DNA from: Peribacillus deserti
GTDB taxonomy: Bacteria; Bacillota; Bacilli; Bacillales; DSM-1321
Length of the DNA: 50,527 bases
Assembly: GCF_002863585.1 (NCBI RefSeq)
Contig: NZ_PGUY01000065.1
Location: forward strand, 1-50,527
Direction: 5' to 3'
The first letter of the stretch is position 1. Each line of letters opens with the position of its first letter. The translations under genes and the position numbers were made by a program. The notes below the pieces were generated by a model. That model was not told the origin of the DNA and ran no database searches. It was given only the letters and a program-made list of their open reading frames with translations. This document shows positions 1 through 9,238 of this stretch, in pieces.

Positions 1-293
1 AGCTCCGGACTGACACCTTCGGTCATAAGCCAATCGCCATTAAAAGGCAAAATCGGCCTTTCAGTGCCGCTCGTCTTATGCCGGTCAGGTGTCTGCTTTT
101 CTTTTAGTGTTTTGCCTCTAATTAAAAAAGATCATCATTCAGCTTTTGGATGGATCTTTTCTTGAAAAGCACCGTCCTCCGCTTTTCAATCAGGTGAGAC
201 CCCACAGGCGAAGCCGAGGAGGCTCGGGCGCCCGCCCCTAAGGTCCGCGAGCATCCTCACGTTCCAATCAACCCCTTGTTCAATAACAACAAA
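1..293. repeat. Dispersed palindromic repeat, copy A (cut by window start)
   Basis: This is one copy of a roughly 340-bp intergenic repeat that recurs inverted at 18.33 kb and in the same orientation at 21.64 kb, with a partial copy at 24.19 kb. Shared blocks are the start AGCTCCGGACTGACACC, the AAAAGGC stretch, the block ACCGTCCTCCGCTTTTCA, GGTGAGACCCCACAGGCG and the end TTCCAATCAAC. It has no reading frame shared between copies and looks like a MITE- or REP-type element of Bacillaceae. The left end lies outside the window. Confidence 0.8.
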
Positions 294-477
294 GTTTGCC
301 GAAAACAGCCTATAAAAAAAACAATCAGTCATATCCAGAGTATTTTGGAACTGTAAAATAAGGATATTGGTGTCCATTCCATCATTGTAAGAAAAATGTT
401 AAATGTCATATTAAGGTAATTTACCAAAGGGATAATGTATACTATATGATATAAATAACGATTATGGAGTGGATTCA

Positions 478-789
478 ATGAATGGAGATCGTGCAAATTG
501 GCTGGAGACACTTAAAGTGGGGGATTTGGTAGGCATTAAAGAAGTTACAGAAGGAATTGGTCATACGTACACGTATTCATCGGATGAGATTACTGATAGG
601 ACTAGTGGATCCATTACAGTTTCATCTGGCTTAGTTTTTGATTCCAAAGGAATCAATGAGACCATCACAAATACACAGGTTAGTTTTGTGTACGAATTGG
701 TTCCGTTAACAGATGAAGTGAAACAAAAGGGCAAATTTTATCACATAAAAAAGCTGATAAATTTAATAACTACAGGTGGGATTCAATAG
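478..789 (+). CDS. Hypothetical protein, 103 aa
   Basis: I do not recognise this protein. It is a small, soluble-looking protein without a signal peptide or membrane segment. It opens with an MNGDRANWLETLKVGD stretch and is rich in Thr, Ser and Gly in the middle, which suggests a beta-rich fold. I chose the ATG at 478 because a GGAG sits 8 bases upstream at 466-469; the GTG at 469 has no ribosome binding site. It stands alone between repeat copy A and a terminator hairpin, so context gives no hint of its job. Confidence 0.6.
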   Translation: MNGDRANWLETLKVGDLVGIKEVTEGIGHTYTYSSDEITDRTSGSITVSSGLVFDSKGINETITNTQVSFVYELVPLTDEVKQKGKFYHIKKLINLITTGGIQ

Positions 790-795
790 GACTTC

Positions 796-827
796 AAGCG
801 ATTCTTTAATTGGGGATCGCTTCTTTT
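796..827 (+). terminator. Intrinsic terminator after the hypothetical gene
   Basis: The arms AAGCGAT (796-802) and ATCGCTT (816-822) form a hairpin followed by CTTTTATG. It lies 7 bases after the stop codon of the preceding gene. The U-tract is short, so the call is moderate. Confidence 0.5.
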
Positions 828-906
828 ATGTCTATAATCCGGTCGGATTCTGGAGGAGGAAACCCTAAAATTATTCAGGAAAAAATTTCCACGCGAGGTG
901 AGGAGA

Positions 907-1788
907 ATGATGCCACTGGTAAACGGCGAATATTCCATTATGTTAAATGGTATAAGTCATTGGGTCAAAGTGGACGGAGATGAAAATAACACCGTTCCGT
1001 TAATCCTCATACATGGTGGTCCAGGAGGAAACCATTATACGTTTGAAAGAACGGCGGGACCATTGCTCTCTAAAAAGAGAACGGTTGTTTATTACGAACA
1101 GCGGGGCTGTGGGAGATCGGAAAAGCCTGATTGGGATGAGGACTATACGATAGATTTACTGATTTGAGATTTTATAGAATTGAAGAAATGGTTAGGGGTC
1201 GAAACAGTGGATTTATGAGGGTATTCGTTCGGAGGAGAATTAGCCCTTGAATTTTCTCATGCTGCTCCTGCTGACATTAATAGGATAATCCTGTCCGGTC
1301 CAAGCCTGATAAGCTCAGGGATTCAAAAAATGGTACAGATATCCGGGTTTATATCTATTGCGGATAATGAACTCCTGAATAAAATTATATCTCTTCACAA
1401 GGCAGGTTTATCTATTGATGAGCTCTACGAAAAGATATGGGGAATTGTCGATGCCGAAACAGTAGATTTATTGCTATTTGAAAATCAGGAAATCGCTAAG
1501 GTGAACAGGAAACTATGGGAAGAAAGCAATTTAGTCAATACAGGGCTGATGATGAAAGTCTTGCAGTCTAGTAACAGATCTCCTTTGCTGCATAATCTTA
1601 AGAACATAAAACAACGCGCCTTAATAATGACGGGAGCCTTTGACAGGAATACAGGACTGTCTATTTCTAAGATCATACAAAGAGAACTGCCTCACTCTAG
1701 CATGGTGATATTTGGAAAGAGTGCACATTTTCCTGAGCTGGAGGAAACAGAAAAATTTGTTAGAGTAGTAGAGGAGTTTTTAACATAA
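907..1788 (+). pseudogene. Alpha/beta hydrolase (proline iminopeptidase-like) with two in-frame TGA stops
   Basis: A single frame runs the full length of an alpha/beta hydrolase of about 293 residues but is interrupted by TGA at 1165-1167 and 1216-1218. The fold signatures are all present: HGGPGG oxyanion loop near residue 38, EQRGCGRS, the nucleophile elbow GYSFGG directly after the second TGA, the acid in GAFDRN, and the His in KSAHFPELEE near the C terminus. The second TGA sits where family members may carry an aromatic residue just before the elbow (VDL-stop-GYSFGG), so TGG to TGA is a likely change. The rest of the frame is free of stops and homologous-looking, so decay is recent, or the TGA codons are misreads. 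The start is probably ATG 907 or 910, behind GAGGTGAGGAG. Confidence 0.8.
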
Positions 1789-1841
1789 GATTTGCCTAGA
1801 AAAGCTATGGAAATAATCAAGACATTTCAATAGAAAAAAAA

Positions 1842-1873
1842 CCCTGCTCTCGAATAAAAAGCAGGGATTTTTG
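1842..1873. terminator. Bidirectional terminator between convergent genes
   Basis: The inverted repeat CCCTGCT / AGCAGGG (1842-1848 and 1860-1866) is followed by ATTTTT on the plus strand and preceded by an A-run that acts as a U-tract on the minus strand. It separates the hydrolase remnant from the convergent oxidoreductase gene. Confidence 0.75.
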
Positions 1874-1941
1874 GAATGGAATCAAATGGTTTACCAAAGA
1901 AGTCAACGCTCTAGCTTTTTTCCAAACTTATAGTGATTCAC

Positions 1942-2928
1942 TTAGGATTTGTTATTAGGATCAACTGTTATGACAACATTACCTTTTTTATGTCCTTTCT
2001 CGACATATCTATGAGCTTCCGCGATTTCTTCAAATTTATAGGATCTGTCAATGACCACTTTTAAATTTCCTGCCTCAACAAGTTCTTTCAAGAAGTTCAG
2101 AGCTTCTGAAGTTTCAGGAGAGTTCCGGCTCAACATTATTTTCTTGGTGCTTGTCAATTTTGTCTTCAGCATCCGTAAACTCGGTAACGGTTCAGTGATG
2201 TTTATATAAGTACCGCCTTTCTTTAGCAGCTTTATACAATCTGAAAACGTACTCTTGTTTACTGCTTCAAAAAGTACATCGTATGTCTCGTCAGTACTAT
2301 AAACATCTTCTGCTGTGTAATCAATGACTTTATCTGCACCAAGTGATTTTACCCATTCTAAATTATTGGTACTGCACACCCCTGTAACTTCAGCTCCGAA
2401 ATACCTGGCAATCTGAACGGCATAGCTTCCTACACTTCCAGAAGCACCATAAACCAGAACCTTTTGGCCCTTTTGAATATCAGCTTTTCTAAGGAAATAC
2501 AGGGCTGTGCGGGCACCAATTGGAATGGCTGCAGCTTCTGCATATGTAATATTGGAAGGCTTAATACACACTGGACCATATTCCGGCAGGCATTTATACT
2601 CGGCATAAGCACCAAAACCCTGAAGCGAGGCTGCAAATACCTGGTCACCTGCTTTGAACCTTTTGACATTTTTCCCCACCCTCTCCACTACACCAGCCAA
2701 CTCCATCCCTAATATTTCTTTTTTGGGGTGTCTGAATCCCAGTGTGAGCCGGGCAGGCAGCCAAAAAGCTTTAGGAACAGTAAAGCTCCGTGACCGAATA
2801 TCTGCTGCTGTTACGGTTGCTGCTTTTACTTTAACCAAAATTTCATGTTCTTTGGGAAAAGGTTTTTCGACCTCTTTAAGTTGAAGAACGTCGGGGGGAC
2901 CATACTTGGTGTATACAATTGCTTTCAT
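1942..2928 (-). CDS. NAD(P)-dependent zinc-independent alcohol dehydrogenase / quinone oxidoreductase (MDR family), 328 aa
   Basis: Medium-chain dehydrogenase/reductase, likely a cytosolic NADPH-dependent quinone or enone reductase. The N-terminal GroES-like domain (about 1-125) opens with MKAIVYTKYGPPDVLQLKEV. The Rossmann domain carries the nucleotide-binding motif VYGASGSVGSYAVQIAR near residues 155-170. The family's structural-zinc cysteines are absent, which fits the QOR-like branch. The start codon has a textbook site, GGAGGTGGATAA before ATG. A paralogue lies at 4447-5424 with a nearly identical opening, so this is a local gene family. It is transcribed away from the EamA gene, and its substrate cannot be told from sequence. 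Confidence 0.85.
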   Translation of the reverse strand: MKAIVYTKYGPPDVLQLKEVEKPFPKEHEILVKVKAATVTAADIRSRSFTVPKAFWLPARLTLGFRHPKKEILGMELAGVVERVGKNVKRFKAGDQVFAASLQGFGAYAEYKCLPEYGPVCIKPSNITYAEAAAIPIGARTALYFLRKADIQKGQKVLVYGASGSVGSYAVQIARYFGAEVTGVCSTNNLEWVKSLGADKVIDYTAEDVYSTDETYDVLFEAVNKSTFSDCIKLLKKGGTYINITEPLPSLRMLKTKLTSTKKIMLSRNSPETSEALNFLKELVEAGNLKVVIDRSYKFEEIAEAHRYVEKGHKKGNVVITVDPNNKS

Positions 2929-3240
2929 TTATCCACCTCCATCCGATTTACTCATTAATATCATACGAAATACCCAAATTAATAGAACGATGGATTCTCT
3001 CCTGTTTTCATGATTGTATGTAAATCGATTAGAAGTAAAACCGAATATGTAATTAAAATCTAAGTATAGATAAAAAAGTGATTGACCTTTGTACACATAT
3101 CAGGATTTCATAAGACTGGAGAAAAATTGGAAAAGAAACCGTTCATAAACAAATGAATATATTAGTAAGGCAATCTAAGTTTCTGTTCAATCTGTATATT
3201 CTCCTGCAGTTTCAAATTTACAACAAGAGGAGAAATTTTG
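2929..3240. other. Divergent intergenic region
   Basis: This 312-base AT-rich gap lies between the start of the minus-strand oxidoreductase and the plus-strand EamA gene and must hold both promoters. I see no riboswitch, no clear operator palindrome and no supported small ORF in it. Confidence 0.5.
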
Positions 3241-4107
3241 ATGAAAACGAAAGAATTAGCTTCTTTATTTGGGTTAGCTGCTTTATGGGGATCTTCATTT
3301 TTATTTGTACGTCTTGCTTCGCCGGCGATTGGTCCGGTTCTTACTGCTCAGGGGCGTGTGACCATTGCCGCTGCTGCTTTATTGATTTACATCTTTGTGA
3401 TTGGCAAGTCGACTCAATTTAAACAGTACTGGAGGCACTATATAATAATCGGTGCACTGAATGCTGCCATTCCATTTACACTCGTTTCTTTTGCAGCCCT
3501 TCATTTGAACTCATCTATGATGGCGATCATTAATTCGTTGACACCTCTATTTACAGCGCTGGTTGTCTGGGGCTGGATGAAAGAAAAGGTAAGCATTAAA
3601 AAGTGTGCGGGTATCTTCATTGGTATTTCTGGTGTGGTTATATTGGTTGGTTGGAGTCCGTTACCGTTGACCGTAGACGTTTTGGCTGCTGCCGGATTTT
3701 CCATACTTTCAACCGTATCCTATGGATTTGGTGGAGTTTATGCGAAATTGAACTTTAGTCAAATCCCGCCTCAGGCTGTTGCCTTTGGGCAGCAAATGGG
3801 GGCCAGCCTGCTTATTTTTCCCTTTACCTTATTTACTCTGCCAGAATCAACATCAGCGGTTACACCTACTGTTGCATGGTCGGTTGTTGGTGTGGCCCTC
3901 CTCAGTACAGCTCTGGGATACATCCTCTATTACTACTTAATTACAAATGTCGGTCCAACCAAAACAGTAAGTGTTACATTTTTAATTCCTTTGTTCGGTA
4001 TGATATGGGCCGTTGTATTCCTGCATGAACAAATAACGACTGGAATGATTGTTGGGCTTATTGTTATACTGTCGAGCATTTTCTTAATTTCCGATGTACA
4101 AACTTAA
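3241..4107 (+). CDS. EamA/DMT-superfamily permease, 288 aa
   Basis: Ten-helix drug/metabolite transporter of the EamA type, an integral membrane exporter. Two repeats of five hydrophobic segments are visible, starting with LASLFGLAALWGSSFLFVRL-like sequence and ending in a hydrophobic helix around VGLIVILSSIFLIS. The WGSSF motif in helix 1 and the PLFTALVVW segment before the second half are typical of the family. Length matches the usual 280-310 residues. I place the start at ATG 3241, 8 bases after AGAGGAG; the adjacent TTG at 3238 is possible. It is monocistronic, with a terminator directly after it. The substrate is unknown. Confidence 0.88.
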   Translation: MKTKELASLFGLAALWGSSFLFVRLASPAIGPVLTAQGRVTIAAAALLIYIFVIGKSTQFKQYWRHYIIIGALNAAIPFTLVSFAALHLNSSMMAIINSLTPLFTALVVWGWMKEKVSIKKCAGIFIGISGVVILVGWSPLPLTVDVLAAAGFSILSTVSYGFGGVYAKLNFSQIPPQAVAFGQQMGASLLIFPFTLFTLPESTSAVTPTVAWSVVGVALLSTALGYILYYYLITNVGPTKTVSVTFLIPLFGMIWAVVFLHEQITTGMIVGLIVILSSIFLISDVQT

Positions 4108-4138
4108 GGAAAACATTAATCATATATTAAATGTTTAT

Positions 4139-4167
4139 GGGCAGAAACTATCTATCTGCCCCTTTTT
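4139..4167 (+). terminator. Intrinsic terminator of the EamA gene
   Basis: The stem GGGCAGA / TCTGCCC with a short loop is followed by CTTTTT. It begins about 30 bases after the stop codon. The following 280 bases up to 4446 hold no convincing gene. Confidence 0.8.
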
Positions 4168-4446
4168 GTATGTTCTTTAGGAAAGGGGATTGGCAAGCGG
4201 GGATATACTGAAAAAAGTCTTAAGAATAGGAATGAGCCTGAAAGACACTTTGAGTGAATTGTTGGCAGGATGTTCGCGGCAGGCTCGATTTTTACAAAAT
4301 ACAAGCTATGATCAAAGATATAAACTTTCGGGCGGCGATACTGGGAAGGCCAATAAAGTTTGTGGTTTAAGTCTTGAATATTCAATGCATGAATATCCTT
4401 TGAATTAAGGGCTCTCTGTGTTCATTAATAGGTAAGGGGGAGAGGG

Positions 4447-5424
4447 ATGAAGGCCATATTTTATGACAAGTACGGTACACCGGATGTACTGGAGTTGAAG
4501 GAAGTTGAAAAGCCGGTCCCCGAAGACAATCAGGTACTGGTACATATTCATGCAGCTTCCATCAATTATGGGAATCTCGTACTTTTGAAAGGGGAACCAT
4601 TCTTAGCCCGTTTTGCTTTTGGTCTGTTTAAACCGAAATACTCCATTCCCGGAGGCGACATTGCTGGCCGTGTGGAATCGGTGGGTGCGAACGTTAAACA
4701 GTTTCAACCTGGTGATGAGGTGCTGGGTGACCTTTCCCGCTGTGGCTGGGGCGGTTTTGCTGAGTATGTGTCTGTACCCGAACATGCGTTAGTACTGAAA
4801 CCAGCCAGCCTTTCATTTGAAGAAGCTGCGGCGGTGCCTATGGCGGCTGTTACAGCCCTTCAAAGTATACGTGATAAAGGCAGGGTAAAGGCGGGACAAA
4901 AGGTGTTGATTCATGGTGCATCCGGAGGGGTGGGAACCTTTGCAGTACAGATTGCCAAATCTTTTGGAGCTGAAGTAACGGCTGTGTGCAGTACGAGAAA
5001 TGTAAAAATTGCGAAATCCCTTGGTGCAGACTCTGTGATCGATTATACCAGGGAAGATTTCGCAAAAATGAACGACCGGTTTGACCTAATAATAGGAGCA
5101 AATGGATACCAGCCGATTTCGGTGTATAGGCGTGCTTTAAAAACAAATGGGATATTTGTCCATGTAGGAGGATCATCGGCTCAATTGTTTCAGGCAATGA
5201 CTTTGGGCCCCTGGATATCACTTAGCGGGGATAAGAAGGTGCACAGTTTCCTACAAAGATCTAACCAGAAAGATTTGCAGCATATAAAGGACCTCCTTGA
5301 AAAGGGAAAGGTAAAACCAGTTATAGATAAGCATTTTGCCTTACATGAAGTTCCAGAAGCTTTCAAATATTTTGCAGAAGGACATGCTCAAGGGAAAGTG
5401 ATCATTCAAATCGAGGCTCCCTAA
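4447..5424 (+). CDS. NAD(P)-dependent alcohol dehydrogenase / quinone oxidoreductase (MDR family), 325 aa
   Basis: Paralogue of the gene at 1942-2928, with the same opening (MKAIFYDKYGTPDVLELKEV). The GroES-like domain fills about the first 125 residues, and the Rossmann motif LIHGASGGVGTFAVQIAK lies near residues 153-170. No structural-zinc cysteine cluster is seen. It probably reduces quinones or alpha,beta-unsaturated carbonyls with NADPH in the cytosol. The start has AAGGGGGAGAGG just upstream of ATG. Fifty bases separate it from the DinB gene at 5475 with no terminator visible between, so the two are likely co-transcribed. Confidence 0.86.
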   Translation: MKAIFYDKYGTPDVLELKEVEKPVPEDNQVLVHIHAASINYGNLVLLKGEPFLARFAFGLFKPKYSIPGGDIAGRVESVGANVKQFQPGDEVLGDLSRCGWGGFAEYVSVPEHALVLKPASLSFEEAAAVPMAAVTALQSIRDKGRVKAGQKVLIHGASGGVGTFAVQIAKSFGAEVTAVCSTRNVKIAKSLGADSVIDYTREDFAKMNDRFDLIIGANGYQPISVYRRALKTNGIFVHVGGSSAQLFQAMTLGPWISLSGDKKVHSFLQRSNQKDLQHIKDLLEKGKVKPVIDKHFALHEVPEAFKYFAEGHAQGKVIIQIEAP

Positions 5425-5474
5425 AAGTAACACACTAACAAAAGTCACATCTCCCTGATGGAAGGAGGAAAGAA

Positions 5475-6002
5475 ATGCACTTTAATCTTAAAGAATCTAT
5501 TGAAATACTGGAGCGGACACCTAAAGCGTTAGAGCATTATTTATCAGGTTTATCCGAAGCGTGGCTGCTGGGCAATGAAGGTGAAGGAACCTGGAACGTG
5601 ACAGAAGTGGTTGAGCACCTGATTCAGGCAGAAAAACATAATTGGATACCGAGAATGGAAATGATCCTGCAAGAGGGGGAGGGGAAACCCTTCCCGCCAT
5701 TTGATCGTTTTTCCCATCTGCAGCAGGTCCATAAACAGACGATCAAACAGCAGTTGTTTGAATTCAATTCGATTAGGGCGGAAAATATAGATACACTCCA
5801 GAAACTGATAGATTCTGAAGTGTATCTTGAGAAAACGGGCTCACACCCTGAGTTTGGCACCGTAAAGCTAAGAGAACTGCTTTCTGCCTGGGTTGTTCAT
5901 GATTTAACCCATACTGCTCAAATTGTCAGAGTTATGGCCGAGAGATATAGGACGGATGTTGGGCCTTGGATGGAGTACTTAGGGATATTGAAGAAGAAGT
6001 AA
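5475..6002 (+). CDS. DinB family protein, 175 aa
   Basis: Four-helix-bundle DinB/YfiT-like protein. Members bind a divalent metal and many act as thiol-dependent transferases, but the substrate here is unknown. The metal ligand histidines are visible as the His in [13 protein letters not shown] (about residue 47) and the two in [11 protein letters not shown] (about residues 138-142), in the usual spacing. The C terminus [10 protein letters not shown] is typical of the subfamily. The start has AAGGAGGAAAGAA before ATG. It probably shares a transcript with the preceding oxidoreductase and ends before a terminator at 6060. Confidence 0.85.
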   Translation: MHFNLKESIEILERTPKALEHYLSGLSEAWLLGNEGEGTWNVTEVVEHLIQAEKHNWIPRMEMILQEGEGKPFPPFDRFSHLQQVHKQTIKQQLFEFNSIRAENIDTLQKLIDSEVYLEKTGSHPEFGTVKLRELLSAWVVHDLTHTAQIVRVMAERYRTDVGPWMEYLGILKKK

Positions 6003-6059
6003 GGATGATTAGAAGTATTGGCTTAGAGGTGTATAGAGAAGTTTAAGAAAGTATAATGG

Positions 6060-6095
6060 ATGCCATTAGATTACCCTAATGGTATTTGTTTTGTT
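6060..6095 (+). terminator. Intrinsic terminator
   Basis: TGCCATTAG (6061-6069) pairs with CTAATGGTA (6076-6084), followed by TTTGTTTTGTT. It closes the oxidoreductase-DinB unit. Confidence 0.7.
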
Positions 6096-6207
6096 ATCAT
6101 TCTTAAATGGTTTAAAATGGATACTGAACATTACCAATAGCAGTTCCTATAGTTATAGTTTGCAAGGCCAGAATTAAAGGTGAATCAATTTAGAAGGGAT
6201 GGTCATA

Positions 6208-6981
6208 TTGGCATTACTAAATTGTCAGTTTTATTCAGAGGTATTAAATCTTAGTACATCTATGACGGTCATTCTGCCGCAGCAGACTTCAAGTCAAATT
6301 GGAATGCAGAACAAAATCACGGGGGCTAAGCACCAGACTCTCTATTTGCTTCATGGCCTTAGTGATGATGATACCATATGGACGAGAAGAACCTCGATCG
6401 AGAGATATGTGGCGCCGCTTGGACTAGCAGTTGTGATGCCGCAGGTTCATCGCAGTTTTTACACAGATATGAAGTATGGCAGCAAATATTGGACATTTCT
6501 TACGGAAGAGCTCCCGTCTATTGCAAGATCGTTTTTTCCATTATCCGATAAGAGAGAGGATAATTTTGCTGCAGGACTATCTATGGGTGGATATGGAGCA
6601 TTCAAATGGGCATTAAACCGGCCGGACCAAATTTCTGCCGCTGCTAGTTTGTCTGGCGTCACCGATATAGTGAGCCACGTAAAAAGGCCAAAAACACAGG
6701 ACGTCTTCCATTTAATATATGGAGATGAACCTATATCAGGAACTGAACATGATTTGTTCTCATTAGTGGAAAAAACACATGAAAATAAGCCAAAGCCGCT
6801 ATTATATCAGTGCTGTGGAACCGAGGATTTTTTATATGAAGACAATCTGCGCTTTAAAGAGGTATGTGAAAAAACGAACTACCATCTGACTGCTGAGTTT
6901 GGACCGGGTGATCACGAATGGGGCTACTGGGACAAAGCTATCCAGGATGTATTGGCCTGGCTTCCCTTGAGGACCAAATGA
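6208..6981 (+). CDS. Esterase of the FrmB / tributyrin esterase family, 257 aa
   Basis: Alpha/beta hydrolase of the putative esterase (esterase D-like) family. Relatives hydrolyse short-chain acyl esters or S-formylglutathione. The catalytic Ser is in [10 protein letters not shown], the acid in [12 protein letters not shown] and the His in [11 protein letters not shown] near the C terminus. I choose TTG 6208 as start because AGAAGGG (6192-6198) is 9 bases upstream and the protein then opens [19 protein letters not shown], the normal family beginning. The ATG at 6199 abuts the ribosome binding site. It is monocistronic with its own terminator. Confidence 0.85.
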   Translation: MALLNCQFYSEVLNLSTSMTVILPQQTSSQIGMQNKITGAKHQTLYLLHGLSDDDTIWTRRTSIERYVAPLGLAVVMPQVHRSFYTDMKYGSKYWTFLTEELPSIARSFFPLSDKREDNFAAGLSMGGYGAFKWALNRPDQISAAASLSGVTDIVSHVKRPKTQDVFHLIYGDEPISGTEHDLFSLVEKTHENKPKPLLYQCCGTEDFLYEDNLRFKEVCEKTNYHLTAEFGPGDHEWGYWDKAIQDVLAWLPLRTK

Positions 6982-6995
6982 TCTGCCAGGATTCA

Positions 6996-7026
6996 AAAGC
7001 CTCCAACTTGGAGGCTTTATTCGTTT
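6996..7026. terminator. Intrinsic terminator after the esterase gene
   Basis: Near-perfect stem AAGCCTCCAA / TTGGAGGCTT followed by TATTCGTTT. It lies between convergent genes, with the minus-strand DinB gene ending 30 bases further on. Confidence 0.8.
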
Positions 7027-7056
7027 GATTTAAAGATTTCATTTTCTATTCCTAAG

Positions 7057-7524
7057 CTAAAACGTCCTTATGATTAAATCAGAATTAACGGGAGCAAGCC
7101 CCATCTCTCTGGACCAGATCGACAGCTGGCCGATGTGATGGATTTCATGACTGATCACATGCTGTAATACTTTCTTGTAAGGAAAATACACTATATCTCC
7201 AGATCTTTTTTTCTTTACTAATACCTGTTCATTCATTTCATCTGACCAATCGGCTAGAAAAGGCTGGATAGTGTTCCTGGTCATTTCCGAAAATGCGATA
7301 ACTTCCTCTAAGCTTTTAATAGATTCCTTATCTTTTTCAATTACGGGATTTTTCATTAATTGATATAACCATATCTGTTCACCATCTATTACGTGGAATA
7401 AGGTATGTAAAATGCTGCCCAGCCCGCCAGCCCGCTTTTGTAAAAGATCTTCAATTGATAGCTGGTCACACCAAGCAAACCAATCATTTCGTACCTGCCA
7501 ATTATAATTAAACAGATCGAGCAT
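7057..7524 (-). CDS. DinB family protein, 155 aa
   Basis: Second DinB-type four-helix protein, only distantly like the one at 5475. It opens MLDLFNYNWQVRNDWF, which is the usual DinB start. Metal-ligand candidates are the His in LHTLFHVIDGEQIW (about residues 41-45) and the pair in VISHEIHHIGQL (about residues 125-129). Length is right for the family. The ribosome binding site AAAAGGAG lies 7 bases before the ATG. It is a single gene on the minus strand with no partner, and its function beyond the fold is unknown. Confidence 0.85.
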   Translation of the reverse strand: MLDLFNYNWQVRNDWFAWCDQLSIEDLLQKRAGGLGSILHTLFHVIDGEQIWLYQLMKNPVIEKDKESIKSLEEVIAFSEMTRNTIQPFLADWSDEMNEQVLVKKKRSGDIVYFPYKKVLQHVISHEIHHIGQLSIWSREMGLAPVNSDLIIRTF

Positions 7525-7775
7525 AATAAAACTCCTTTTTACTTATATCTTACCAGACTAATCCTTTTAAAAAGATATTAAAAATACAAAAAATGCTAAA
7601 TCAACTACACTTTTATAAAATTGGATGTTCCAGGAGAAACTTTTCAAAAAAATGGGAATACCTTGACTTTCCATGGTAAGCTTTATAGGCAGATATAGAA
7701 AGCCTAAGCTTTTTATATCAGAGGAAAACTAGTGTGCACGTAGAATAATTAAAGATAGATTGGGAGGCGGTCCAA

Positions 7776-8336
7776 TTGTTGACAAAACAAGAGGAAATCA
7801 AAGTTGTGATTGGTGCAGGAGAGTACAATAATAATCCGGGGTGGCTGCACACACAGGAGGATGAATTAAATTTATTAAATTTAACAACCTGGGATGAAAA
7901 GTTTGATGAAAATTCAATAACGGCTATTTTAGCTGAACATGTATGGGAGCATCTGACGTATGAAGAAGGTATCGCTGCGGCGCAGCATTGTTATAAGTTC
8001 CTAAAACCTTCAGGTTACATCCGTTGTGCAGTCCCGGATGGATTTTTTAGAAATGATGAATACCAAAAGATTGTTAAGGTTGGGGGACCAGGACCAAAAG
8101 ATCACCCTGCCGCAAGTCACAAGATTGTACATAATTATAAAATACTGTCTGCCATGTTTGAATCGGCTGGCTACGAAGTTAGATTACTGGAATACTGCGA
8201 TGAGGAAGGTAATTTTCATACCAGTGAATGGGATGGCAATGAGGGTGTTATCTTTCGTTCTAAAAGGTTTGATCCTAGAAATCAGGGGGAAACACCGGTT
8301 TTTCCTTCTCTTATTGTCGATGCGATAAAACGCTAG
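7776..8336 (+). CDS. SAM-dependent methyltransferase-like protein, 186 aa
   Basis: Short class I methyltransferase-like protein. The segment ITAILAEHVWEHLTYEEG resembles the post-motif II region (xxEHVxEHL) of type 11 methyltransferases, and LKPSGYIRCAVPDG resembles motif III. The glycine-rich motif I is only weakly represented by VVIGAGEYNNNPGW near the N terminus, so this belongs to the compact predicted methyltransferases. The start is TTG 7776 or 7779, behind GGGAGGCGG. It is followed closely by a degraded membrane-protein gene. Confidence 0.7.
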   Translation: MLTKQEEIKVVIGAGEYNNNPGWLHTQEDELNLLNLTTWDEKFDENSITAILAEHVWEHLTYEEGIAAAQHCYKFLKPSGYIRCAVPDGFFRNDEYQKIVKVGGPGPKDHPAASHKIVHNYKILSAMFESAGYEVRLLEYCDEEGNFHTSEWDGNEGVIFRSKRFDPRNQGETPVFPSLIVDAIKR

Positions 8337-8354
8337 ATTCGAGGAGGGCTTCTT

Positions 8355-8589
8355 TTGACTAGGAGGATCTTGGTGACTTAAGGGATTGTAACAGCAGCTT
8401 CAGGGTTTGCGTTTAATCCTGCATTGGGTGTAACAGGGACACCTTAGCCCTTTTTCGCACTTTCTATACCATTGATTGTGATAGGCATAATATAGCTGAT
8501 CTCTTCGAATGTAAAGAAATTCCTGAGATTTGCTGTGCTATTAAATACGTTTCTATCAATTGGAAACGTGCTTTGTTACCTGAGTTAAC
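8355..8589 (+). pseudogene. Decayed small membrane protein with three in-frame stops
   Basis: One frame from TTG 8355 to a TAA near 8589 reads as a hydrophobic protein of about 77 residues, but has TAA at 8379 and two TAG codons inside it. Between the stops the text is clearly protein-like: GIVTAASGFAFNPALGVTGTP, then PFFALSIPLIVIGII, then LISSNVKKFLRFAVLLNTFL. It has two membrane segments. The two TAG codons follow TP and GII, where TGG (Trp) is a simple ancestor. AGGAGG upstream is still visible. I cannot name the family. Confidence 0.6.
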
Positions 8590-8618
8590 GTAACTTTATA
8601 GATAGGGAGAATGGAGCA

Positions 8619-9167
8619 GTGGAAAATCAACGTAGTTTAGTCTTATACATTGCGGCAAGTTTAGATGGTTACATAGCAAGGAATGACGAGTCCTTAGACT
8701 GGTTATTTAAAGTTGAAGGTGAGGGAGATAACGGTTATAAAAGTTTTTATGATACTGTAGACACCATCTTAATGGGACGGAAAACATACGATTGGATTAT
8801 TTTGCATGAAAAAGGTAATTTCCCTTATATAAATAAAGAATGCTATGTGTTCTCAAGGACAGCCATGGAAAACAATGAGAATGTTACATTTTTTAATGGA
8901 GACATAGCTGAGTTTATGCATGAACTGAAAACAAAGGCAGGGAAAGCCATCTGGCTTGTAGGTGGAGGAGAGCTGTTACACTCATTCCTGAAAGAAAAGC
9001 TTCTTGATGAAATCATCATTACGCTGGCTCCGGTAGTAATCGGAAAAGGTATTCCCTTGTTTAAAGAAGATGAACTTGGAATAGAACTTACTTTAAAAGA
9101 CATAAGGCGTTTTAATCAGTTTGCCGAGCTTCATTATAAAGTAAACAATAACCAACGTATGAAATAG
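8619..9167 (+). CDS. Dihydrofolate reductase family protein (RibD C-terminal-like), 182 aa
   Basis: RibD_C / DHFR-like fold with a putative NADPH-binding site. It opens LVLYIAASLDGYIA, the typical first strand and loop. It then has DTILMGRKTYDWI (the MGRxTY motif), and later WLVGGGELLHSFLKEKLLDE and GKGIPLF, all hallmarks of the YwjB/YyaP-type family. Length fits. The start is GTG 8619, with AGGGAG 9 bases upstream. Members of this group are mostly of unknown substrate, and no folate or riboflavin gene is nearby, so I do not assign a pathway. Confidence 0.83.
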   Translation: MENQRSLVLYIAASLDGYIARNDESLDWLFKVEGEGDNGYKSFYDTVDTILMGRKTYDWIILHEKGNFPYINKECYVFSRTAMENNENVTFFNGDIAEFMHELKTKAGKAIWLVGGGELLHSFLKEKLLDEIIITLAPVVIGKGIPLFKEDELGIELTLKDIRRFNQFAELHYKVNNNQRMK

Positions 9168-9238
9168 AGGGAATATCTTCCAGTGTATAAGAAAAACTTT
9201 GCCTTGATTAGTTTATAGCGGTGAGGGAGGGCAGAAAT

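Noticed and set aside
4190-4408. 72-codon frame between the EamA and oxidoreductase genes
   Set aside because: Its TTG start abuts the only purine-rich stretch, its residue pattern is not protein-like, and it lies right after a terminator.
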